Part shown: in pieces, positions 9,688 through 21,400 of the stretch
Numbering within the stretch: the first letter of the stretch is position 1
Layout of the letters: each line of letters starts with the position of its first letter
Assembly (NCBI GenBank): GCA_017163975.1
Contig: JAFFSR010000218.1
Coordinates: 6,141,501-6,205,500 of the forward strand
Origin: Anastatus disparis
Lineage: Eukaryota; Arthropoda; Insecta; Hymenoptera; Eupelmidae
Length of the DNA stretch: 64,000 bases
Direction: 5' to 3'
Translations under genes and position numbers: made by a program
The notes under the pieces: generated by a model
What the model saw: the letters and a program-made list of their open reading frames with translations, nothing else
The model's database searches: none
Told to the model about the DNA's origin: nothing

Positions 9688-10663
9688 GTTAGTAAATGGG
9701 TTTGATTATTTTTTTTTTTAGAAAAGTGTATCTCTTATGTATACGCGTTTTTGTACTCACTTCAAGCTCACGGATCGATGGACTTCCATTATTCTTTTTT
9801 CTTTTGCTTGTCTTTTATTAAAATGTTTTGGTTTATCTTTCTTGTTTGAACGACTTATTTATTGTAAAAAAAAGTGTTTTTGATAATCGTTTGTTTTTCC
9901 ATCACAAAAATAATATACCTTGGCCTACTTTTTTGTTTCGCGGATCGGAGCATCAGTGATAGTTTGTTTTTGAGGTTAGGATATAGAAAATCTATGTACT
10001 GTTTTGTTTGCCCCTTTTTTTATCTCAAGTTTCACTTGTTTTGTCTGCTTAGCTTCCAATGGCGTTTGTATAGTTTCGTTTAATTTTTTACCTTACATTG
10101 GAATTTAAGTATGATATTTTAAGTATTTATTTGTATCAGAAATAAACGTTGATTTTACAACGTAAATTAATAATGTAATTATGTGTGTTTTTGTTTCCAC
10201 CATGTAATGAATCATTAATGAATCATCAAGCTGTACTTGATTTGTGTTTATGTTGTTTCATTTACGATATAAATATATACATATCAAAATTATTAATACT
10301 CAAGGTAATATTGATAGTAGTTTCCTTAAGGTTACTCAATTTCTCATAAATTATTGGAGAAAAATCAATATGCTACTGTTTGTATCGAACTTATAAATAG
10401 ATAGTCTGAGAATCACATATAAATACAAAAAAAGTTCTTCATATGATAACAAATTAGTTTTTTTAATAAGCACTTTAACATACTGTTATATTTATATAAA
10501 ATATATCTTAAAAGAGAAAAAAATAATGTGCGGTATTTAGATATTAAATAGTGATGAATGATTAGATATTTGAGTAATGATATACTTTTGTTTGGTTAGC
10601 AGTAAAACCCAAAGATATCATGAGGTGAAATTAAGCACATAAACTTAACCAAGAACATTCACA

Positions 10664-13600
10664 ATGTATGGAGATGGGGAGTTGGAAGTCTCTGAAGGAT
10701 GGAGACTAACCCGAGACGTAAGCACAACAACAGATCCTAATATAAGTTCCACTATTCATGATGAGGATCATTTTTGTAAATTGATACTTTACAAAGAAAT
10801 AAAAGACACTAGGTTAGTATTAATACAAAAGTACAAAAATATATTGGTATTTTTTAATATAAAAAAAAATTAATTATTTTCCTTTAGAATACGAATATGG
10901 GATGTGATAATTTTAATACCAAATCTTCTATTTCTCCTGTTTATTATTGCAAGATTCAATAGAGCAAGACTTAAATTACGAGCAACAAGTAGTCCTATAT
11001 CTTTAGCCTTTTATGGCTTAGTAATTTGTAGTGTTGCGATATCCGTTATACGCTGTATAGTGTCAATGACAGTTAATGCAGCTGCAAGTGTTGGTGGCAT
11101 AACAGACAAAGTATTGTGGGTTACTGTCAGATTCTTCTTACTATCTACAGAGATGAGCGTTGTCATTTTTTCCTTAGCGTTTGGTAAAAAAATTTTTAAA
11201 TATTCTATTTGAAAAATAAAAAACTGTATTCTTATATCATTCAATTTTGGTTACAAAGTATATCTAATTTCAAAACAATAATTATTATTAAAATAAAATT
11301 GAACATATAACTTATGTAATTTAAAGTAAAAATTAATCAATTTATTTTTGAATTATAGGAAATTTAGACAGTCGTTCAAGCATACGCAGAGTTTTAATAG
11401 CAACGTCTTTTATAGCACTGATTTTTACAATAACTCAAGGGACTCTTGAATTGGTTTTGCCAGATGACACATTTCATATACCAAGTAAAGACTTTTATGT
11501 ATTTGGTCATGGAGGAATGATGTTTTGGTTTTGTAGTAGCATCGTTTTTACAACGGTAAACGCATTTTGTTATTTTAACATTAAAAAATTTTTAAAAATG
11601 CTGTTTTCAATATTTTTTTATATTTGTTTCAGATATATCTACTAATACTAATCTTACCGTACACAAGATTACGAGAAAGACTTCCTGTTCCTAGTAAGTA
11701 ATTTATGTTATTATTACCTAAATTAAGAAAATATTAAATTCAAAAGTATTATTATTGATTTTCATTTTTATTATTTTTATTTTAGATCGTAGAGGTTTTT
11801 ACGTGTATGCTGGTCTCCTTGCAATTTTAGATTTAGTTCAATCAATAGGAGCTGGCTTACTGAACTATACTCAAAACCCTGCAGGACTATGTGTCATTGA
11901 TTTGACTGCTGCGTTGTACTTGACATTCTTCATTCCTTTGGTATATCATACGTTCCTTTCTGAACTTTTAGGGTATGTTTTTTATCATAATATATTATTA
12001 CATAATTTCAATTTAAAATAACAAAATTTAATTTTTTTTTTTCAAAAATATATTTTGACAAGTCAACTTTAATTTAAAAATAATATTGTTTTTAGTGTGG
12101 CACAACCAACACTGATGTTCTCTTATAAGGCACAAGTGGATGACGCCATGGATGAAGATACTGTATCGTTACCACATCAGCAGAGTTTTTCATCTCTTAA
12201 AACGGACAGCGATTACATATACCAGGTCCATACACCATGTTTTCATGCTCCTGCATTTTTCCATTCCCAGTTCTTTGTACATCTACCCCCAGGTCATCGC
12301 CATGATCCTACCGCATCAACGTCGCGTCTCACTAATAGCACAACAAGTTTATTACGTCGTGAACATTCGCGTTTATATCCGAGATCGCGTTTCAATGCTC
12401 GTACAAGTGCACCAGATTTAAGACTTATGAATTCGGGTTCTGAAAGTGCGCAAAGAAGTCAAGATGAAGCTGCTAGTGCATCTGATTTATTACTTTCTCC
12501 CAGTACTGCCAGTAAATTTGCTTTTAAACCAAAAGACAATAATAGCAAAACTAATTTATTCTCTGTTGGTGAGAATAAGAGTGATAGTAATATTATACTA
12601 GAAAGTAAAAGCGATCTATCTAAAGATAATCTGCCTAATCTCGAAAGTAGCTTGCAAAGCAATTTAGACAGTGGCAGCCACGAAGAAAAATCTGAGGATA
12701 AAAAATCGGCAGCTGGTTTAAGTGAATATTTAAGGACAATGCGAAGTAATACTGACGATAAAGAAAATGATGGCAATGATGTTGAAGTGAAAATACTTCC
12801 TCAAAAGTCAACTTCTTCAGATTCAACCTCGTCATCTTCGAAAAGCGAGGCTCTGTGAATTTAATTTTTATGAGACTGATAGTGTTTATCCTATGATCTT
12901 TTTTTTTTTGATTTTGTTATCCTAGTCTGCCTTACTAGTAAAGTAATTGTATGCAAAATTAGATGATACAAAAAAAGTCTTTGGATTTGTTATATATATA
13001 TAATTATATATTTTTAGATGCTGTTAAAAAAAAGTATATAACTGTTTTCAGTTAATCTTCCAGTTTAATCTGAAAATATTTTTACGTAGTAAAAATAATT
13101 AAAAAGATTTATTGAAATATTTTAATGTAATCAAAAATGAATTACATTATAAACTATTATTTTTATTTTTGTATAGAAAATATTTTGAATAATCTAAAAG
13201 ATATAATTATGAAATTGAAAAAAATTATTATTATAATGTTAAAATGGCAGCTATGCATACAATGTAAAACAGGCAGTAAATTTAACATTTTATTATGATA
13301 TCGTACGAGTGAAAAGTTAAAATACTTTGAGTAACAAAAGATAAACTCAAGATTGGTGAAAAAGTTTTTTTAATTATGTGATATAGCGACAGTGAGGAGA
13401 AAAAAAATAAGCTGTTTATAAAACAGTGCGCGTATATTATTATTAAGACGTTATTGTAAATAGTATTTGGCCAACTTCTAAAGTTATAAAGTGAAATCTT
13501 TTTATGAAAAGTGATACAATATAATCCTTATACGGTTCTTTTTTAAACATTTGTATATAACGTATAGGTTGACCTCCATTTTTTCGATTAAACGTTTGTT

Positions 13601-14556
13601 GCTGTAGTCAATGTAGTTTGTTTCATTTATTTAAAGCTCAATTGAGGCATCTGCTGGTGTGTTCGAAATCGCTACTGCATACACTGTAGAAACTCGTTAA
13701 AAAAAAATTGTTTGATAAAGTTTTATTTTTACATGAATCACGATGATTCATAAAGCGTCTGGTTTATCAACTATTATCATTGTTAAAAAAAATACAAAAA
13801 AAGTAATACGTGATGCAAAAGTTTTTAAATATTCATGAATTTTTCGTTAATATTAACAAAAAGTAACTATTTATACAAACAAGAAAACCACACTTACAAA
13901 TGCCTAGATTGTTGCTGCTTGATCCCTAATTGCTTTTATTATTCAGTATTAAAGAAATGCTTGTAAAATCAAGAACTGCATTATCATATCACAAATACCA
14001 TACTGTAACAATTCAAAGTTCATGCAGAATACAATTCATCTTAAAAACTTAATGTTAATAATATCAAATTATAATTTAAAATAATTACATAACTTTTTAT
14101 TTAAAATATACAAAAGTTTCGTTTTGAAAAGTTACAGTATGCTATTCATTGTAAATAATTGCACAAGCACGCGCGTATACCTAGTCATTGAAAAAAAAGA
14201 ACTACGTAATCTTATAAAATCTGCTTAAAAGTTTGCATCTAATATTTGACCTTTTCATATTTTTAAATTAATTTCACTAAAAAATTTTTACTTTAAAACT
14301 CTTAAATTAACAAAAAAAAAATGTTCCTATTTTATTTTGCTTACAGAATCACAGCGTATACGACTCTACGCAATTCGATGTTAATTCAACGCCAGTCAAT
14401 CCGCTTTATGCGGCATCTCTACAAAGCCCTGATAGCATAACTGGCTATAGTATAGACAGTAATGGACAAGAACCGCCTCCTCTGTCATCTCAACCGCAAC
14501 AATCATCGTTTCAGCAGCAGCAACAACAAAAAGAATCTAACGGCTATCAGCAATAA
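10664..14556 (+). CDS. TPRA1: TPRA1 / GPR175 seven-transmembrane protein, conserved (short) isoform
   Basis: Homologue of transmembrane protein adipocyte-associated 1 (TPRA1, GPR175), an orphan seven-helix membrane protein; in mammals it has been linked to Hedgehog signalling, a role I only carry over by family. Coding exons 10664-10812, 10888-11183, 11359-11555, 11633-11693, 11786-11972, 12096-12225 and 14347-14556 join in consistent phase to 409 codons. Family landmarks seen: IRIWDVIILIPN before helix 1, TSSPISLAFYGLV, VSMTVNAAASV, the RFFLLSTEMSVVIFSLAFG / SSIRRVL block, TQGTLEL, FGHGG.MFW, RRGFYVYAGLLA.L and the membrane-exit motif LMFSYKAQVD. The last exon contains VYDSTQFD, matching the conserved C-terminal segment of vertebrate TPRA1, then a Q-rich end. 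The N-terminal region has an N-I-S glycosylation site consistent with an outside N-terminus. A longer alternative end is listed separately. Confidence 0.93.
12096..12858 (+). CDS. TPRA1: Alternative long terminal exon of TPRA1 (unspliced exon 6)
   Basis: If the donor at 12226 is not used, exon 6 stays open for 211 further codons to a stop at 12856-12858, giving a protein of about 550 residues rather than 409. The donor is CAG then GTCCAT, weak compared with the GTAAGT-type or GTATGT-type donors elsewhere in the gene. The extra tail is hydrophilic and rich in Ser, Asp, Lys and Asn, with many possible phosphosites (runs such as SSDSTSSSSKSE near the end). It is cytoplasmic if the topology is the usual one and has no domain I recognise. 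Its length without a stop and its codon composition, unlike the AT-rich intron after 12860, argue that it is translated. Confidence 0.7.
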
Positions 14557-15713
14557 AAGCGATTATTGGCACGGTTTTGTTCATTATTTTTTTAACGATT
14601 AAACCACGAATGTTTATTTTACGTGGTAAAAAGAAAAACGACGAGTAAGAAGTTAAGAAAAAAAATTTAATCAGTATCTTGTTCGAAAATTCAAAAGTTA
14701 TGATTAATTTTATTTCCAAAGTCGTAATTGTAATTATTAATAATTATATAATACTGATTCTAATCAGAAGTTTATAAAACTTAAATTGATCTATTACTAT
14801 TTTATTTTAACAATAATACTTGAATCGTGTTCGACAAATTTTTTTGAATTATTTTTTTTAATTAAGAGTGATAAAGGCGAAGAAAGGGATGAATGCCTCT
14901 GAACGATTCTAGTCGTTCGAGTAGCAAGTTTTTTAATTGTTTAGAGGCGCATTAATCGATATAAATGTATATATGCACGCGTAAACGCATCTACATTAAG
15001 AAAACGAAATAAATTATTAAAAGAGCTGCGATTAATTTTTTTTTTTACTTTTTTATAACTAAGAGTAAAATTATGGATTTATATTACTTTAATTTTTTCA
15101 CGGACATAATATATTTCAAATAAAGTGCCAAAATAATTTTTTTAACAATTTCATTATCGTTATTATGAAAAATTTACTGCGATTAACTTTAGTTATTTTA
15201 TAATACTTTTGTGTTCGAAATAATGACAAACAATTTAAAGTTCAAACTAAAAATGAATGAATTTTCATTTTTAAGTAATATACAAAAAATTAGTTGATTA
15301 AATTTTACTTATAGTTATATTAAAAGTATTTGAGTAAAAAAATTGTAAATGTTATGAATGAAAAAAAAAATAATGAAGTTTATTTTTTAATATAATATTT
15401 AATAAACTTCAATATTGTTTTTCTCAAATGGTCAAATAATATCGATGCAGCTCTAATTTTATGTAGATTTTACGCTTAACGCAAATTTGTAACATTGTAA
15501 ATTTGACTATGGAATTTTGTGGCGCTTACAATGATGTAATTTTATACGCTTGATTATGTTACGATGTATTGTCATTCAGAAAAAAATTATATACAATTGT
15601 ATAAAAGGTATTTAAAATATCATTAAATTAGTAACTTGAATAAATTTTTCATAAGCTTCGTATAAACTTTGTAATCATTATGAATTTCTTTTTCATAACA
15701 TGCTTATAACTCT

Positions 15714-15740
15714 TTATATATATATATATATATATATAAA
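15714..15740. repeat. (TA)n microsatellite
   Basis: About thirteen uninterrupted TA units. Confidence 0.9.
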
Positions 15741-16154
15741 TAATTATACTTTATATACACTAGCAGATATTGCGTAATTATATTCAATTGTATTTATTTT
15801 TTCCTGAATGTATATAATAAGATTTTATAGAAAAAAATGATAATATAAAAATGTAATATTTACTACGAAAGATTTCGTTAACTTTACAAATATATAAGTT
15901 CAAAATATTAAATTATTATAACATAAGTAGAATCGTTTAATTTGTAGAACAATGAATTATATGTAAGGTGGTGTTAGAGTTTATATATTTTTGTTTTTTT
16001 TGTGGTTTCTTATTTCTATTATGCGAGAAGATAGAAAGAAAGTATAAAAATTGTATTTAGTATTGAAAAAATTCGAGGCTTACTAATAAAATACTTTTTC
16101 AATAGAACGAATGATTTCAGAGAACAAATAAGCATATGTTTTATTTATTTTACA

Positions 16155-16221
16155 ACAGCAGTGATTTCGCGTGCACGAAAATGTATGTGTAAAGTTTGTA
16201 TGCACGTCAAATCACTGCTGT
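16155..16221. repeat. Stem-loop with 21 bp arms
   Basis: ACAGCAGTGATTTCGCGTGC (from 16155) pairs with the segment 16201-16221 ending CACTGCTGT, with two differences over 21 bases and a 25-base loop. The size and shape allow either a tiny palindromic transposon or a microRNA-precursor-like hairpin. I recognise no known microRNA seed here. Confidence 0.55.
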
Positions 16222-18436
16222 CTACTTTATACATTGAAATTATAATTATTTTTGTTCTGATCAACTTGCGTTTTATTTGTCATTAAAACGTCGGTAAAAC
16301 AAAAATTTAAAAAGTATTTGTTGAATTAAAATTAATCAATATTTATATTCAATAAAACTAAAAATACTTAACCGGAAGTTTTTTACTGAATTTTCAAATT
16401 ATTTTTCAACGTAATTAAACTCAAGTGAAATTAGTAATTCAAATTTGACTCCGTCCCGTGTATATTTAATTTACTTCTCGTAGAAAGTACTTTAGTTATT
16501 TAAAACTCTAAAATTAAAGAGTTCATAAATCAACCACAAATTATAACTCTTTAATGGGTTAACTTTCTTATGTGCGAGTAATATGTGTATAATTTTTGAG
16601 TGAGCATGTTTAAAAAAAATAAGGAACGTTTATAAAAGGCCAGTTGTAAAGTTCCATCACAAAAGATTTTCGAACTTTGCGAGTTGCATTGCATTAAACT
16701 AAACAAAAAAAAATAACTTAAAAAGAAAACGAAAAAAAAACTTAGGCTCCGTAAAATCTGTATATACATTAAAAATAAACGACGTAAACGATATTAACGA
16801 AACTTTGTCATTACTGCAAATTAGTCATTATTTTCATTTAGCCTGATAAATTTTATTTATTAAACATCATTGTACATTTTTCTATTGGTAAACATCATAA
16901 TCGTTAGATTTTAATGAAACAATAAAATCACTTGATATTAAAAGAAAGTATTAATAGGTACTCATCATATTTTTGAAAAGTATTTATTTTAAAAAAAACT
17001 AAATTGCAGTGATGATATATTTATTAAAACTTATAAATTGTTATTTATACGTATCTAACGATGATGTAATTAAGGGGATGTAAAATATCGACTTTACAGT
17101 TTTCCAAATTTACAATTATTAATCCAAAAGTTTTACTAATTTCTTTATATTATACCTATCCCTTTCGATTAATAAAAAACATGATATAGAGATTCGAAAA
17201 AATTTTTTTATTCAAGATTAAAAAATCCGAGAAACTGCAATGTCGGTAACTATGTATATACCCTATTACATCACGTTAATATAAAATTTTTATTTGAATA
17301 ATCATGGATAAAAATTTTTTCATGATTTTTATATGCAAAGCATGAAAAAATAAATAGTTTATGAAAACAAAAAAAGAAATTGTCAATTGAAAATGAATTT
17401 TATTGCAAAATACGAATTGCAAATTACCTTTCATGTCAATAAACATTTGATCAGATCTAAAAAAAATTAAATAAAAGAATGTTTAAAAAAAAAAACCAGT
17501 CAATACGATAATTTTTTTTTTATTTTTCGTTATGCAATAAAGTTTACTCAAAGAATTTATAAGATACAAATACAATTAGAAAGTTATGCGTGATTCATAA
17601 ATTATGAATTTTTAAAATACTTTGCTTGATACTGAGCCCTTGGAACAAAAATGCACCACAGCGTTTAATTATTTTTTTTCTCAGCGATTTGTTTAAAAAA
17701 AAAATAATCATATAAGTATATAATTTTCTATTTTTGTAGAATGGTTGTCTTTAAAAAAAAAAAAAAGAAAACAGAAAAAAATAAAACGAAGCATAATATG
17801 TGATCATAAAAACTTTATAATTCTTAACCTAATCATCAATACATTTTTCACAATAATGTATATAAATTAAATATGTTTTAACAATAAATTGTATAAATTT
17901 AAAGCATCATATATAAACATTAACGACTTACAGTGATTTATTTATATTTTTTTACATTTTTGTTCACAATTAACCTATAAAACCTTTTTCTTTTAATATA
18001 AACAATATTTTTAAGATATATACATTGAAATTTTATTTACAAATTTAACAACTGGCTCACAAGATTATTATAAATGAAAATCAAAATTTCCTCATTAAAA
18101 TTTATATTCATTTTGTTTATGCCATTGGATATTTTAGGTATGTGGCAACGTGTATCAAATGTAAAAATGAGGATATCTATTGCTGTCTTATTAAGTAACT
18201 AATTTTGTTTTTTGTCGTCACAATCTAATGCCAGTCTTATCAATTACGCATAAATTAAAAAAAAAGACTATTTTTTTTTTAAATTGCATGATCGATTTCT
18301 TATTGTTTTAAACTCATTATATCTAATCATGTTTTTTTTTGCTTATAAATATTCATACCTTACCTCTACCAATTGATAGTATAAAAAAGCTTGCATAATA
18401 TAAAAAAAAAACTTTTTTTTTAATCTAGTAAATGTT

Positions 18437-21400
18437 TTATATCTTCGATCGTGGTGTCAAGTAAAAATTCCACGTTTCTTGAACTATCGGATCGTCGCTG
18501 GAAAGACTTTCCAAACATTTGACATCTGCAAAAATTTTAGTTTTTATTGATGCTGTTTTAAATTAATTTTTACAATTTTTCTTTATTTATGAATTTTATT
18601 ATTGGATTATAAAAATTAGTTATTTTTAATTAACGTCGTAATTATAGCATAAATACAACGACGTTAAATATAAAAAAAAAACTAAAATGTTTAATGAAGA
18701 TTCAATTTATAATCTTTTATTCATTCTATTTCATAATTTTATTGTTATTACAATTAGGATTAGTTATTTTATATTATATAACAATTAGATAAAAAAAAAT
18801 TATGAAATATAATAAATAAATGATTATGAATTGATCGTTTATCAAACATTTTATATTTTTTTTATATTTAACGTCGCTGTATACTTCATATAGCAGTGGT
18901 AATTAGCAACGGAGGTCGTTTCAGTGTGTTTATGAACAAAGCACATGTACCGTACAGTGGTGCTTGCGGGATTCGAACTCGGGACCTCGAGATTATGAAT
19001 CCATCGTTCTATCGAGTGAGCCACTGACGACCTCGTTATTTTAGAATAATCGTCCTTGATTTTAATCATGATAATTTAAATTCAATTAAAAAGTTGAACA
19101 ATCAGTAATTAATGTTCATATAATAATCATAATTTAAATTTAAAAAATATTTAATAGATAATTATACGTTAAATATCAAGTTATTATTCAATCAATCTCT
19201 GTGCCTTAAAATTTTTGCTCACAAATTGAATTTTATTTGAAAAAAAAAGTCATGGAACATACTTGATTTTGTATAAAAATGACTTTATTATATAGTAAAA
19301 ATAGCTACTTATATGGTAAATATTCCTTGTACAAAAAATAAATTTTTCTATGTATATACTCATTTTTACTACAAAATCATGTATATTCCATGGTTATAAT
19401 TTCATATAATCATTTTTACTATAGAATTTTTCTCCGTGTAAGAAAAACTCGAAACGAGAATGAAATTTAAGAGGAATCAAATTTATCACTAAATTAAATA
19501 TTTTTTTTCTTCCTACCACCATTGCGATGCTCATTAGCCTTATATATCAAATTTACTTTGCACATTAAACATTTGCTTTAACAAATTCTCTTTTTTATTC
19601 TAAATTTTAAAAAATAAGAATATTTTACTCACTTCCAGTCTCAACATAATCCATCAATGGCTTTTTAATAACCGTCGAAGGTATAGCCATATTAAATCTT
19701 GGATATAAGGCTCCATTGTCATTAGACGATATTGCATTCGACACAATTAAACCTAACATTTTGCCGGTATTAACGTCGATAATTGGACCGCCGCTCGTAC
19801 CACTTTGTACGCAACATGTCGTTTGTAACATGCAACTCGTTAAACGTGATATAATACCACGGCTATAGCTTGCCGATGGTGATGAAAAAAATGGGTAGCC
19901 AATTGTTAAAACTGATCTGCCTGAAATATATGGATTAGTATACAAAAGCTGTTAAATAGATGCTTTTATTTGATATTATGAAATGTTTTTTTATTGAAAA
20001 TTTTTATGATTTGGTTGCAATTTTGAGAGTTTTGATGTTCAAAGAAAAATTTAATCGAAGAATAAGAATGTAGAAGAATAAGATTTAGAAGAAGAATAAG
20101 TGATGTAGAATAATTTTTACCAATTGATTCATTTAAAATTTGCAACATTTAGAAGTATTTACAATTATTGTTTACATAAATTTTTAACACTTTAAGTTTA
20201 ATATATGCTTAGACGCTAAACGTTTTTAGGACATATAGAATTGACTATCACACAATTAAGAACAAAAAAAAACACGAAATTTTTCTTTTAAATCGATAAA
20301 AAATTATTGAAATTTAAATATTTGGCTATAAAAAGTATATTATTTAAAATTAAATAATAAATTGCAATTACATGATTAATTTAATAAGTTTATAAAAAAT
20401 GACCAAACTAATGGGTACTAATAAAAACGCCAAATGTTATTAAATTTAATCATTTTTTTGCAATACTTCAAAATTATTTATAATAAAAAAGACGTCAACA
20501 TTACTTCTATAAAAGAAAATAAAATTATTGATCTGACATTGATCAATATGTATGTACACATCGATCATTCAATTCTATCCTAGAGAACGACAATGTTCAT
20601 TACATCATTTACAGAAAAGGTACACCTACGTATACGACATCCCATAAAGTGATATTGTCGACGCTCGTGTGCAACAAAAAACTATATACACGTATTTTTT
20701 TCATTGTCATACAGACATAATATCGCGATTTTATCAATAAAATAGTATAGGCCTTTAAGTTATTTTAACGTTTGCTTCAATTAAAACATCGTTTACGAGA
20801 GATCTATTAAATTTCTATTCTTTCTATGGTTCTCTTTTTCTTCCTTTTTTTTCTTCTTTCATTTATTCGCGTTGTACATTACGTTTTCTATATAACTAGG
20901 ATACAAACGTAAAACGATGAGGTCATCGTTTAACAAATTGAATTCAATGTTTAATTTCTTTTTTTTTCTATTTTCTTTTCTTTTCTTCGAAAGATAGTAA
21001 AAAAGTACTAAACTATTTTTGCAATTTTTGATAGTTATACGGAATGAAATTTCAAATTCATTATTTTTTGATAAATTACAAATTTTATTTTAATATCGTC
21101 AATTGAGGTTTTCTGTAAACTAAGAATTTATTTCAAGTATCAATTCATAATATTTAACTCAATTCTATTTTTTAATCATAACAATTTTGTGTTAAGATAA
21201 AGCTGAAAAAAATTTTTAGTTAAATATTTACATTGAATAAATAAATATATATGCAAAAATCAATACGAAGACAATACATCTTTCGAGTTTCAGGAGTCAT
21301 AAGTGTAGCATTTAAGTTCAAAAGAAAACAGTTTCATACTAAAATTTTAAAAAAAGCAACTATAAAAAATTGAAAATAGACAAACCTTTAACAGGCGATT

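Larger units (their letters stand above)
14557..18436. other. Convergent 3' spacer between TPRA1 and TYSND1, no gene seen
   Basis: The spacer holds the 3' UTRs of the two convergent genes. Candidate polyadenylation signals for TPRA1 (AATAAA) occur near 15008 and 15118. A TA dinucleotide run lies at about 15714-15740, and a 21 bp-armed hairpin at 16155-16221. The small ORFs at 14537-14719 and 16551-16769 on the minus strand are low-complexity and unsupported. Confidence 0.5.

Noticed and set aside
12459..12835. Minus-strand ORFs inside TPRA1 exon 6
   Set aside because: Antisense shadows of the Ser/Asp-rich TPRA1 tail.
18851..19069. Minus ORF containing SSVAHSIERWIHNLEVPSSNPAST
   Set aside because: Same cause: it crosses SINE copy 2.
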